Shown here: positions 53,959-64,000 of the stretch, piece by piece | Numbering within the stretch: the first letter of the stretch is position 1 | How the letters are laid out: the number at the start of each line of letters is the position of its first letter | From: Palaemon carinicauda | Taxonomy: Eukaryota > Arthropoda > Malacostraca > Decapoda > Palaemonidae | Length of the DNA: 64,000 nucleotides | Reading direction: 5' to 3' | Assembly (NCBI RefSeq): GCF_036898095.1 | Contig: NC_090725.1 | Coordinates: forward strand, 202,908,232 to 202,972,231 | Notes under the pieces: model-generated | Told to the model about the DNA's origin: nothing | What the model saw: only the letters and a program-made list of their open reading frames with translations | Database searches by the model: none | Translations under genes and position numbers: made by a program

Positions 53959-55250
53959 TTATGGGAATGTAGTGGCTGAGCCCTCACCTACTACTGCACT
54001 CGCTGCTACGAATGGTCCCAGGGTGTAGCAGTTCTCGTAAAGAGACTGGACATCTTTGAGATAGAATGATGCGAACACTGACTTGCTTCTCCAATAGGTT
54101 GCATCCATAACACTCTGCAGAGAACGGTTCTGTTTGAAGGCCACTGAAGTAGCAACAGCTCTCACTTCATGTGTCCTTACCTTCAGCAAAGCAAGGTCTT
54201 CTTCCTTCAGATGAGAATGTGCCTCTCTAATCATAAGCCTGATGTAGTAAGAAACTGCGTTCTTAGACATCGGTAGAGTAGGCTTCTTGATAGCACACCA
54301 TAAAGCTTCTGATTGTCCTCGTAATGGCTTTGACCTTCTTAAATAGTACCTAAGAGCTCTTTACTGGGCAAAGTACTCTCTCTAGTTCGTTCCCCACCAA
54401 GTTGGACAGGCTTGGGATCTCGAACGACTTAGGCCAAGGACGGGAAGGAAGCTCGTTTTTAGCCAAAAAACCGAGCTGCAAGGAACATGTAGCCGTTTCA
54501 GATGTAAAACCTATGTTCCTGCTGAAGGCGTGGATCTCACTGACTCTTTTAGCTGTTGCTAAGCACACGAGGAAAAGAGTTTTTAATGTGAGGTCCTTAA
54601 AAGAGGCTGATTGGAGCGGTTCAAATCTTGATGACATTAGGAACCTTAAAACCACGTCTAGATTCCAGCCTGGTGTGGACAACCGACGTTCCTTTGAGGT
54701 CTCAAAAGACCTAAGGAGGTCCTGTAGATCTTTGTTGGTGGAAAGATCCAAGCCTCTGTGGCGGAATACCGCTGCCAACATACTTCTGTAACCCTTGATC
54801 GTAGGAGCTGATAGGGATCTTACGTTCCTTAGATGTAACAGGAAGTCAGCAATCTGGGTTACAGTGGTACTGGTTGAGGAAACTGCATTGGCCTTGCACC
54901 AGCTTCGGAAGACTTCCCATTTAGACTGATAGACTCTGAGAGTGGATGTCCTCCTTGCTCTGGCAATCGCTCTGGCTGCCTCCTTCGAAAAGCCTCTAGC
55001 TCTTGAGAGTCTTTCGATAGTCTGAAGGCAGTCAGACGAAGAGCGTGGAGGTTTGGGTGTACCTTCTTTACGTGAGGTTGACGCAGAAGGTCCACTCTTA
55101 GAGGAAGAGTCCTGGGAACGTCGACTAGCCATTGCAGTACCTCGGTGAACCATTCTCTCGCGGGCCAGAGGGGAGCAACCAACGTCAGCCGTGTCCCTTT
55201 GTGAGAGGCGAACTTCTGAAGTACCCTGTTGACAATCTTGAACGGCGGGA
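53959..55250 (-). pseudogene. D1 tyrosine recombinase, one frameshift
   Basis: Main part in the frame of 54350-56863, where only the last 280 or so residues are real YR (CLQTIERLSRARGFSKEAAR, LRVYQSKWEVFRSWCKANAV, ATAKRVSEIHAFSRNIG with the catalytic Arg). One extra base near 54361 shifts the frame before RTHEVRAVATS and FASFYLKDVQ (53959-54270). D2 lacks this extra base. The rest of the 837-residue open frame is a shadow of the RT gene. Confidence 0.82.
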
Positions 55251-57009
55251 ACGCATACAGGTCGAGATGGGACCAATCCAGCAGAAAGGCATCCACGTGA
55301 ACTGCTGCTGGGTCTGGAATCGGAGAACAATACATCGGGAGCCTCTTGGTCATCGAGGTAGCGAATAGATCTATGGTTGGCTGACCCCACAGGGCCCATA
55401 GTCTGCTGCAAACATTCTTGTGAAGGGTCCACTCTGTGGGGATGACCTGACCCTTCCGGCTGAGGCGATCTGCCATGACATTCATATCGCCCTGAATGAA
55501 CCTCGTTACCAGCGAAAGCTTTCGATCTTTTGACCAAATGAGGAGGTCCCTTGCGATCTCGAACAACTTCCTCGAATGAGTCCCTCCCTGCTTGGAGATG
55601 TAAGCCAAGGCTGTGGTGTTGTCGGAGTTCACCTCCACCACCTTGTTTAGCTGGAGGGACTTGAAGTTTATCAAGGCCAGATGAACCGCCAACAACTCCT
55701 TGCAATTGATGTGAAGTGTCCTTTGCTCCTGATTCCATGTGCCCGAGCATTCCTGTCCGTCCAGTGTCGCACCCCAGCCCGTGTCCGATGCGTCCGAGAA
55801 GAGACGGTGGTCGGGGGTCTGAACAGCCAATGGTAGACCTTCCTTGAGAAGAATGCTGTTCTTCCACCACGTTAGAGTAGACCTCATCTCTTCGGAAACA
55901 GGCACTGAGACCGCCTCTAGCGTCATGTCCTTTATCCAGTGAGCAGCTAGATGATACTGAAGGGGGCGGAGGTGGAGTCTCCCTAACTCGATGAACTGGG
56001 CCAGCGATGAAAGTGTCCCTGTTAGACTCATCCACTGCCTGACTGAACATCGGTTCCTTCTCAGCATGCTCTGGATGCATTCTAGGGCTTGATTGATCCT
56101 TGGGGCCGACGGAAAAGCTCGAAAAGCTCGACTCTGAATCTCCATACCTAGATAGACAATGGTCTGGGATGGGACGAGCTGGGACTTCTCTATATTGACC
56201 AGGAGGCCCAGTTCCTTGGTCAGATCCATAGTCCATCTGAGATTCTCCAGACAGCGACGACTTGTTGGAGCTCTTAAAAGCCAGTCGTGCAAATAGAGGG
56301 AGGCTCTGATGTCTGCCAAGTGAAGGAATTTCGCAATATTCCTCATCAGTCTGGTAAACACAAGAGGTGCCGTGCTTAGGCCAAAGCACAGGGCTTGGAA
56401 CTGGTACACAACCTTTCCAAAGACGAACCTTAGGAAAGGTTGGGAGTCTGGATGGATGGGGACGTGAAAGTACGCGTCTTTCAGGTCTAACGAGACCATC
56501 CAGTCCTCCTGCCTGACCGCTGCTAGGACCGACTTCGTCGTCTCCATCGTGAACGTCTGCTTGGTGACAAAAGCATTGAGAGCACTGACGTCCAGCACCG
56601 GTCTCCAACCTCCTGTCTTCTTCGCTACCAGGAAGAGACGGTTGTAGAAGCCCGGGGATTGATGGTCCCGGACTATGACTACCGCTTCCTTTTGTAGCAA
56701 GAGCGACACCTCTTGTTGCAACGCTAGCCTCTTGTCCTTCTCCTTGTAGTTGGGAGAGAGGTTGATGGGAGATGTAGCTAGAGGGGGACTGCGGCAGAAC
56801 GGAATTCTGTATCCCTCCCTTAGCCACTTCACAGACTGAGCGTCTGCACCTCTGCTCTCCCAAGCTTGCCAGAAGGTCTTGAGTCTGGCTCCCACTGCTG
56901 TCTGGAGAGGAAGGCAGTCAGAACTTGCCTTTTGCGGACTTGGAACCCTTCTTGGATTTGCCACGGTGACTGTCGGCACGGGTACCTCCTCTGCTGGAGG
57001 TTCTGCCAC
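54859..57009 (-). CDS. D1 RT / RNase H / methyltransferase-like polyprotein, RT active site altered
   Basis: Open for 716 codons. RT: GGWRPVLDVSALN, SLDLKDAYFHVPI, CFGLSTAPLVF, but the active-site box reads YLHDWLL (about 56285-56300), with His in place of the first essential Asp; D2 keeps DD. RNase H: RLFSDASDTGWGA, CKELLAVH, NSDNTTALAY, ADRLSRK. MT: IDLFATSMT, YAFPPFKIVNRV, LVAPLWPAREW. The annotated start is a GTG; no ATG is found upstream of the RT core, and the frame overlaps the end of gag by 92 bases in the +1 frame. Translation by frameshifting from gag is therefore likely. It overlaps YR at its 3' end. Confidence 0.85.
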   Translation of the reverse strand: MAEPPAEEVPVPTVTVANPRRVPSPQKASSDCLPLQTAVGARLKTFWQAWESRGADAQSVKWLREGYRIPFCRSPPLATSPINLSPNYKEKDKRLALQQEVSLLLQKEAVVIVRDHQSPGFYNRLFLVAKKTGGWRPVLDVSALNAFVTKQTFTMETTKSVLAAVRQEDWMVSLDLKDAYFHVPIHPDSQPFLRFVFGKVVYQFQALCFGLSTAPLVFTRLMRNIAKFLHLADIRASLYLHDWLLRAPTSRRCLENLRWTMDLTKELGLLVNIEKSQLVPSQTIVYLGMEIQSRAFRAFPSAPRINQALECIQSMLRRNRCSVRQWMSLTGTLSSLAQFIELGRLHLRPLQYHLAAHWIKDMTLEAVSVPVSEEMRSTLTWWKNSILLKEGLPLAVQTPDHRLFSDASDTGWGATLDGQECSGTWNQEQRTLHINCKELLAVHLALINFKSLQLNKVVEVNSDNTTALAYISKQGGTHSRKLFEIARDLLIWSKDRKLSLVTRFIQGDMNVMADRLSRKGQVIPTEWTLHKNVCSRLWALWGQPTIDLFATSMTKRLPMYCSPIPDPAAVHVDAFLLDWSHLDLYAFPPFKIVNRVLQKFASHKGTRLTLVAPLWPAREWFTEVLQWLVDVPRTLPLRVDLLRQPHVKKVHPNLHALRLTAFRLSKDSQELEAFRRRQPERLPEQGGHPLSESISLNGKSSEAGARPMQFPQPVPL

Positions 57010-59383
57010 GAAAGGGCGGGATGAACCTAGTTGCAGGAGTGTCTACTGCTGCAGGGCGGAAGGGTCTAGGCACGGAAGGTAAGGTTTTAGCCTTACGTGC
57101 AGAAGATGCCATCAGATCATGGGTATCCTTCTGGATAAGAGAGGCAGCCATCCCCTTAATCAGCTCCTCCGGAAACAGACACTTGGAGAGAGGAGCAAAC
57201 AACAACTCTGACTTCTGGCAAGGAGTGATACCAGCCGATAAGAAGGAGCAAAGATGTTCTCTCTTCTTGAGCACTCCCGACACGTACGAAGCCGCAAGTT
57301 TACCAGATCCATCCCGAATGGCTTTGTCCATGCTAGACATGATCAGCATGGCAGAGTCCCTATCTGAAGGGGAAGTCTTCCTGCTTAAGGCTCCCAAACA
57401 CCAATCGAGGAAGTTGAAGATCTCGAAGGCACGAAAGACTCCCTTCAACAGATGATCCATATCAGAAAAGGACCAGCAGATCTTCGATCGTCTCATAGCC
57501 AACCTGCGGGGAGAGTCAACCAGACTTGAGAAGTCGCCCTGGGCAGAGGCAGGAACTCCCAAGCCGGGTTCCTCTCCCGTGGCATACCAGACGCTCGACT
57601 TGGAAGCAAGCTTGGTAGGCAGAAAGATGAATGCAGTCTTTCCCAGTTGCTTCTTGGAATCAACCACTCTCCCATAACCCTCAAAGCTCTCTTAGATGAT
57701 CGTGCGAGAACAAGCTTGGTGAAGGCAGGCGCAGCAGACTGCATGCCCAGAGCAAACTCGGAGGGAGGAGAGCGAGGGGTTGCAGACACAAACTGCTCAG
57801 GATACAAGTCCCTGAACAAGGCAAGGACTTTACGAAAGTCTAAGGAGGGAGGCGTAGACTTGGGCCCTTCAAAGTCAGAGTGCGGTTTCATCCAAATGTG
57901 CAGCTTCGTCATCCGATACTCCATCTTCCGAAAGCTGAGTAGGAAGTGGCAAAGGCAGAGCAGAAAGCTGAACGGCTGAATCCGGCAGTACGGGTGCATG
58001 CGTAGCTGCGGATCCAACATCATGCCGCTGCTGGTCAGTCTGCGAGCTGGCAACAACAAAAGCAGAGTGCTGGTGCGTGGGAGGGGCTGCGGTGGGTTGC
58101 GGAGCATGCTGTATGGTATGCGGAGCATGCTGTATGGTATGCGGAGCATGCCGCATGGGTTGCGGAGAATGCCGCATAGTGCTGGAACCCGGCAGCTCTA
58201 CAGCACCTTCCCACTGCTGATGCGGTAGCTCACGCATGTCAACGGATGGTGCAGCAAGAACATGCGTCTGGCAGGGTGGACTGCGCATCGGTGGTGGAGC
58301 TCTCACAGGTGGAGTGTGGGGGGCAGGCAGCCGCAGTATCTGCTGAGCCGCACAACCTCGGCGGGTTGTAGGTTTAACAGGTTGCAGTGTTAACCTTCTC
58401 AGCATGATACTCCTGCATGAATGCCGCAAGCTGAGACTGCATAGTCTGCAGCATGGACCCACTTAGGGTCTACCGTGGTTGGAGCAACAACAGACGGAGC
58501 AGTAGCCTGTTGTGGAACCACTCTACCTCTCTTGGGAGGTGTGCAGTCATCAGATGACTGCAGCGAGTCCGAACTGACCCAGTGGCTACACCTGGGCCGT
58601 TGGACTCGCTCGGAAGGGACCTTACGTTTTGAGCGGTCGTGAAACCTTGGTCCATCGTTTTCCTCCTGGAAACTTCTTCCACAGACGAGGAATGTAAGGG
58701 CTCATTCGTCTGTTTGTGGATGGGACGATCTTTGACAGATACGTCCGCAACCACTGAGGATACATCCGTACGCCGATCAAGGCCTGCCGAACCCTTTATT
58801 CCTTCAACAATGCTTCTCCCCTGGGCTTGGGAGCTTGCAAGAGGTCCCGGACTGGGAGGACGACTGGCACGCACAGATGTACCCTCATGCGCAACACTGA
58901 CACTGACACTTTTCACATCACTAGCACTGATAACACTTCCCACTGCACTTTTCGCTTTCAGCTCTCTGACATCTGCCAAGAGCTGATTACGGTCATTAGC
59001 CAATGACTCCACTCTGTCACCGAGAGCCTGAATGGCACGCAACATATCCGCCATGGATGGCTGAGCACTAGTAGCAGGTTCGGGAGTCACCACCACAGGG
59101 GAAGGAAAAGGTTGAGGGGCATGGGGAGAGGAAAAATCCACAGAGCGAGAAGAACTCCTCCTGATTCTCTCCTTCTCTAACCTACGTGCATTTTTAAGGA
59201 ATTCGTTAAAATCGAATTCCGAAAGCCCAGCGCATTCCCCACATCGATCTTCCAATTGACAGGATTTACCCCTACAATTGGAACAAACGGTGGTGAGGAT
59301 CTATAGAGGCCTTCAGAAGACGCCTAGCACAAGTCCTAACGCTACACTGCCTGTACTTAGGGACTTGAGACTGGTCAGACATC
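56918..59383 (-). pseudogene. D1 Gag, frameshifted
   Basis: Begins at the ATG at 59383 (MSDQSQVPKYRQC). The conserved cysteine module VCSNCRGKSCQLEDRCGEC follows near 59250-59310 but is one base out of frame because of an extra C in CACCACC. The N-terminal part (58470-59255) contains LEKERIRRSSSRS and a coiled-coil-like LRAIQALGDRVESL. The middle has a few MRHAPHTIQH repeats. The C-terminal part is split between two frames (57493-58149 and 56918-57667), with FNFLDWCLGALSRK and an Arg/Gly/Lys-rich tail (FRGRTSSRGG). Confidence 0.72.
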
Positions 59384-59588
59384 TTGAATTTTAGAAGTAG
59401 TCAAGGGGGAATTCCAAAATCTAGCAAAGTTCGTTAACAATTAATCCAAATTAATTCCAAAAGCTTGCTAAGCTAATGATAAAGCTTCCTGAATAGCGAA
59501 GGCTAAACTCTAGAGTGAATACATCACCAAATCGTGAACAACAACTCCAGAATCAACAGCGTATCCAAGTAGGTCTTGCCGGCGGCAC

Positions 59589-59750
59589 GACAGAGGAAAA
59601 ATTGAGTTCTTGTTGACAAGAAGTACTTGGGTACCTACTCACAGATGGCGCTGTTGTGTACACTCCCACCTGGTTAGCGATCGCTGGCGTATCCCGACCG
59701 TAGATTTCTGTCGGGCAACGGAGTTGACAGCTACATGATCATCGGGTAAG
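59589..59750 (-). repeat. D1 right inverted terminal repeat
   Basis: Inverted partner of 46482-46644. The same repeat type bounds D2, with family-specific differences that pair left with left and right with right. Confidence 0.9.
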
Positions 59751-59763
59751 ATTAATATTGAAA

Positions 59764-59825
59764 AAAAACAAATTTTGATTAAACTGTGGTTTCACTTACT
59801 GTATCCAATAATAATGCATGCAATA
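59764..59825. other. Short unassigned spacer
   Basis: Sixty bases of AT-rich sequence between D1 and family-E ends; no feature seen. Confidence 0.4.
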
Positions 59826-60127
59826 TGACAATTTGTCCTAAATTGTATTTTTCCTAGCTATACAAATCCGTAATCATTTAATACAGTATAGGAATTTGCT
59901 TCAGCTCAGCTGAAACAGCCAAAGAGAAAGAAAACCAGGCAGTTGTGCTGATTGGTTGGCTAGCAGTGTGGGGCAGAGCTAATCTCCCCCCCTCAACCCC
60001 ACCCACCCACCCCCACTGCCATCCCGATTTCCTCAATCAAACGCTTTAGGCTCAATGTGGAACATGAGAGGGGTGGTAGAGGCAGGCATTTATATTAAAT
60101 TATTACAGGTTTGTATAGCTAGGAAAA
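59826..60127 (-). mobile_element. E1: left end of a family-E DIRS-like element
   Basis: Begins TGACAATTTGTCCTAAATTG and TTTTTCCTAGCTATACAAAT, like the left ends of families A and C. At 60093-60127 the complement of this end appears (ATTACAGGTTTGTATAGCTA then GGAAAAAT), as in the first half of an ICR, then stops where a second left end begins. No coding sequence. Confidence 0.6.
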
Positions 60128-60128
60128 A

Positions 60129-60245
60129 TGACAATTTGTCCTAAATTGTATTTTTCCTAGCTATACAAACCCGTAATCATTTAATATAGGAATTCGCTTC
60201 AACTCAGCTGAAACAGCCGAAGAGAAAGAAAACCAAAACCAGGCA
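60129..60245 (-). mobile_element. E2: second family-E left end, cut by the gap
   Basis: Repeats GACAATTTGTCCTAAATTGT and the following 100 bases of E1 with a few differences, then runs into N. It appears inserted at GGAAAAAT inside the E1 ICR. Confidence 0.55.
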
Positions 60246-60745
60246 NNNNNNNNNNNNNNNNNNNNNNNNNNNNNNNNNNNNNNNNNNNNNNNNNNNNNNN
60301 NNNNNNNNNNNNNNNNNNNNNNNNNNNNNNNNNNNNNNNNNNNNNNNNNNNNNNNNNNNNNNNNNNNNNNNNNNNNNNNNNNNNNNNNNNNNNNNNNNNN
60401 NNNNNNNNNNNNNNNNNNNNNNNNNNNNNNNNNNNNNNNNNNNNNNNNNNNNNNNNNNNNNNNNNNNNNNNNNNNNNNNNNNNNNNNNNNNNNNNNNNNN
60501 NNNNNNNNNNNNNNNNNNNNNNNNNNNNNNNNNNNNNNNNNNNNNNNNNNNNNNNNNNNNNNNNNNNNNNNNNNNNNNNNNNNNNNNNNNNNNNNNNNNN
60601 NNNNNNNNNNNNNNNNNNNNNNNNNNNNNNNNNNNNNNNNNNNNNNNNNNNNNNNNNNNNNNNNNNNNNNNNNNNNNNNNNNNNNNNNNNNNNNNNNNNN
60701 NNNNNNNNNNNNNNNNNNNNNNNNNNNNNNNNNNNNNNNNNNNNN
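60246..60745. other. Assembly gap of 500 N
   Basis: Exactly 500 N, a conventional placeholder length, so the true distance is unknown. Confidence 0.99.
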
Positions 60746-63700
60746 TCTTTCACACGTGAGAGTAGGACCTCCTCTCTTCGAAACAGGACTGAGATCGTCT
60801 CTAGCGTCATGTCCTTTATCCAGTGAGCCGCTAGATGATTACTGAAGGGGGGGAGGTGGGGTCTCCCTAACTCGATGAACAGTGCCAGCGATGAAGTGTC
60901 CCTGTTAGACTAATCCACTACCTGACTGAGCATCGGTTCCTTCTCAGCATGCTCTGGATGCAATCTAGGGCTTAGTATATCTTTGGGGCCGACGGAAAAG
61001 CCCGAAAAGCTCGACTCTGAAGATCCATACCCAGGTAGACAATGGTCCTGGGATGGGACGAGCTGGGACTCCTCAAAATTGACCAGGAGGCCCAGTTCCT
61101 TGGTCAGATCCATAGTCCATCTGAGAATCTCCAGACAGCGACGACTTGTGGGAGCTCTTAAAAGCTAGTCGTCTGACGGAGCCGGACACAAGATCATGGT
61201 ACTGCTGCACAGTCTGTGAACTGTCAACCATGGGGAAGCGAGGAAGTACAGTGGACCAACACGAAGCTGTCTAGACTGTCTGGGTCGTACAGACAACTCC
61301 TTATCGGGTTGCTGAGGTTGCCGCACTGCGTCACAACAAGACACTTCTGCTGGTTGTTGAACGTCTTCCCAGTGACACACTGACTCCGTAAACAAAAAAT
61401 CCTCTAACAAGGACTAAGCTTGGACTGCATGTCTTGCAACACAGCTCAAGGTCTATGGGAGCAGGTGTGGTAACAGACGGGGTTAGTGACTGAAGTGGAA
61501 CCATTACCCTCCCTGGAAGCATGCTATGCTTAAATAAAAGTCCATAGGAGGCTAAGCAGCTAAAGGCTCCTCTCCAAATGACAGAGTCCTCAAGGGAAAA
61601 TCAGAAGGAGGGAGAATAGCACTTTCTCATCTACAGGAACCATATCCGAGAAAAGCTTAAGTTCTCTCAGTGAGGTTTACTGGTGCAAAAGCAGCAGACT
61701 AGAAGGCAACGTTATGAAACTGCTTGACAGTCTAGTGAGTTGGCAACAACCAAAGATGTGTGACTGAGGAAGCATGCGGTAAGGTATGCAGAGCATGCTG
61801 TATGTAGAGCATGCTGTAAGGTAAGCAGAGCATGTTGCATGGCGTGCGGCTTATGCTGCATGGGATGAGACTCATGCTGCATGGGATGAGGCTCATGCTG
61901 CATGGTATGAGACTCATGCTGCATGGGATGAGGCTCATGCTGCATGGTATGAGACTCATGCTGCATGGGATGAGGCCTCAAGCTGCAAGGGATGAGGCTT
62001 ATGCCGCATGCGTTGAGGAGGATGCCGCATAGTATGAGGCTCCTGCCTCATGGGTTGAGGCGGTTGCCGCATAGCATGAGGCTTTTGCCTCATGGTTTGA
62101 GGAGGATGCCGCATAGCATGAGGCTCCTCATAAGCATGAGGCTGCCTCATGGGTAGGGAGGATTTTTTTAAAGAAATCTGAAACCTGACACTAATCTAGC
62201 TGTCCGAGGATTTACCTGGTGAGACATCAGTCTCTTTACCAGCGAGTTTTACCAGATTTCCCCGGGCCACCACGTGACACAATTGGTAGTAATTCAATCA
62301 AATTACCCCTAATGAGTCAATATGGATAAATATCAACACAAACATCGTGTTCAAATAGAAATAAATTTCTACCTCATACTTGGGATCGAACGCTAGCCCC
62401 TTCTAATGAAAGGCCAGGTCGAAACCAACCATGCCACGAGAGCCCATTCAAGAGTTGAGGTTCTTGCCTCAAGAGTGGAGGTGGCTGCCGCAAGAGTTGA
62501 GGTTGCTGCCTCAAGGATGGTGGAGGTTGCCGCAACGCAAGAGGTTGCTGCATAGCGCTGGTATCTGGCAACTCCCAATGCAGCAGCTCACGCGTGGAGG
62601 TAGGTTGAGGAACCTCAACATCATACGTCTGGCAGGGTGGACTGCGCAGAGGTGGAGTTGAGGTTGCTGCCTCGAGGATGGTGGAGGTTGTCGCACCGCA
62701 AGATGTAGCTGCCTCGAGGATGGAGGAGGTAGTCGCAACGCATGAGGCTCCTACCTCAAGGGTAGAGGAGGTTGCTGCAAAGCATAAGGCTCCTGCCTCA
62801 AGTGTTGAGGAGGTTGCCGCGTGGCAAGAGGCTCCTGCCTCAAGGAAAGTGGAGGTTGCTGCACAGAGCTGGTATCTGGCAACTCCCAATGCGGCAGCTC
62901 ACGCATGGAGGTAGCTTGAGGAACCTCAACATCATACGTCTGGCAGGCTGGACTGCGTAGAGGTGGAGGAGCGCTCGCAGGAGGAGGTGTGTTAACCTTC
63001 TCTGCCTGAAACTCCTGCATCAACACCGCAAGCTGAGACTGCATTGTCAGCAGCATAGACCACTAGAGTTTAAGAAAGACAACAACAAACGGAGCTACTG
63101 TCCGTTGAAACTGAGGGTCTAAAACAGCTGGTGCGGCAACAGACGGAGTTACTGTCTGTTGCGATACCACCTTGCCTCTCTGGGAGGTGTGCAGTTGTCG
63201 TACTGCAGCAAGTCCGAACTGACCCAGTGCTAATGGCACCACCTAGGAGTTGGACTTGCGCGGAAGGGACCGACTTGCACTTAAAAGCTGCAAGATTGGT
63301 CCATGGTTTCTGCGAGAAACCTCTTCCGCAGACGAGGAATAAATGGGCTCTCTCGTCTTTGTGTGGGTGGGGTGATCACGTCGGCTACGTGAGTTGGTTA
63401 CACCCGAAACCACGGAGGGAAACGTCTGTTCGTCGATCAAGGCCTGCTGAACCCATAAGTCCTTCGACATTACTTCTCCCCTGGGCTTGGGAGCTTGTAA
63501 GAGGTCCCAGACTAGGCGAACAACTGGCACGAACAGACGAACCCTCGAACGCAACACTGTAAACACTTATCACTTTATCACTTTTGATTTTCTGTTTGCA
63601 CTTATTTCACTGAACTCGAAACTTTAAGTGGTTTGTACCTGAAACACGCAATTCTATCCTTCATTAAAAGTTAGTAATTGCGAAAACAGTATTACAATGT

Positions 63701-64000
63701 AACAGAAAAATCTAATGAAAGATAAATAATTCAGTGGCTGGAAAAGAGATTAAACACTAGATCAAATAAACTACGTTTAAAATCTCTCACCGCATAAAGT
63801 CTGAGAACAAGAATAAACTCTAGAAACGTTTACCTTCTTCCCCTAAAGAGACTAGGGAGAAGAGCAAAAACGATAACAACGTTACCCGCTTGAACGAAAC
63901 GTTTATCCTCCTCTCTCTCCCTCCGTCTCTATCTCTCTCTCTCTCTCTCTTGACTTAGCACCTGAGAGAAGAGCCCAATCATATATATCGTTAAAACATA
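60746..64000 (-). mobile_element. D3: second copy of the D2 interior, truncated by gap and window end
   Basis: Nearly identical to 49340-52600 at an offset of about 11,400. It includes the RT tail (MDLTKELGLLVNFEESQ, 60910-61113), the deletion junction (about 61170), the 21-bp minisatellite (61800-62160), the SINE (about 62176-62445), the second repeat block (62450-62970), the gag remnant (63243-63566) and the CT microsatellite (about 63902-63950). Differences are mostly one-base indels, densest near the gap. Confidence 0.85.
62176..62445 (-). mobile_element. tRNA-derived SINE in D3
   Basis: Second copy of the SINE at 50775-51043, at the identical position in the gag repeats, with the same A-box-like and B-box (GTTCGATCCC) motifs. 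It was copied with D3 and is not an independent insertion. Confidence 0.65.

Larger units (their letters stand above)
46447..59763 (-). mobile_element. D1: family-D DIRS element, interrupted by D2
   Basis: Inverted repeats at 46482-46644 and 59589-59750. The ICR is split into 46684-46734 and 53513-53560 by the D2 insertion. Without D2 it is about 6.5 kb. The RT-RH-MT frame is open for 716 codons, but the RT catalytic site is altered; gag and YR contain frameshifts. Ends: GTTATTTTCATT (left) and AATATTGAAA (right). Confidence 0.87.

Noticed and set aside
55251..56863. N-terminal part of the 837-codon frame in D1
   Set aside because: Shadow of the D1 RT-RH gene; no recombinase or other domain before the CLQTIERL segment.
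46093..59801. A Tigger-like element interrupted by D1
   Set aside because: The left CAGTCAGACCTCG end is suggestive, but the right GTGGTTTCACTTACTG matches it in direct rather than inverted orientation.
60199..60810. 203-codon frame across the gap
   Set aside because: It consists mostly of N.

Overview
The window is animal nuclear DNA built almost entirely of tyrosine-recombinase retrotransposons of the DIRS1-like group. Every recognisable copy lies on the minus strand, so in window coordinates each runs from its 5' end (right) to its 3' end (left): gag, then reverse transcriptase / RNase H / methyltransferase (RT-RH-MT), then tyrosine recombinase (YR). DIRS1-like elements are known to be common in decapod crustaceans, and spliceosomal-type introns plus a tRNA-derived SINE confirm a eukaryote. 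A decapod is my best guess, but the species cannot be fixed from the sequence. No bacterial gene, CRISPR array or rRNA was seen.

Layout. (1) 15-7181: element Z1, bounded by a 33-bp inverted repeat. All three genes are open; gag is interrupted by a 109-bp intron, and RT and YR overlap stop-to-start. It is the best-preserved element here. (2) 7227-15103 and 15517-23454: family-A elements A1 and A2, full length but broken by nonsense codons and frameshifts, with two older 5'-end remnants between them. (3) 23532-26690: a non-DIRS gene with two GATA-type zinc fingers in a duplicated architecture, bounded by good splice sites. (4) 26757-38821: an old family-A copy (A0) split by a younger full-length copy (A3, 28149-35856) and by a 1.9-kb Tigger/pogo-like element (36229-38163). 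(5) 39161-45795: family-C element C1, decayed. (6) 46447-59763: family-D element D1, whose internal complementary region (ICR) was hit by a second family-D element, D2 (46735-53512). (7) 59826-60245: ends of a fifth family, E, running into a 500-base N gap (60246-60745). (8) 60746-64000: a near-identical second copy of 49340-52600, possibly an assembly duplicate.

The genes of each element form one replication system: Gag packages the RNA, RT-RH copies it, and YR integrates a circular DNA. The ICRs carry the complements of the two element ends joined together, which is the usual DIRS signature. The most interesting points are the intron-containing intact Z1, a cysteine signature shared by the Gags of families A, C and D, the insertion of a sibling element into an ICR, and the double-GATA-finger gene sitting between DIRS-filled flanks.
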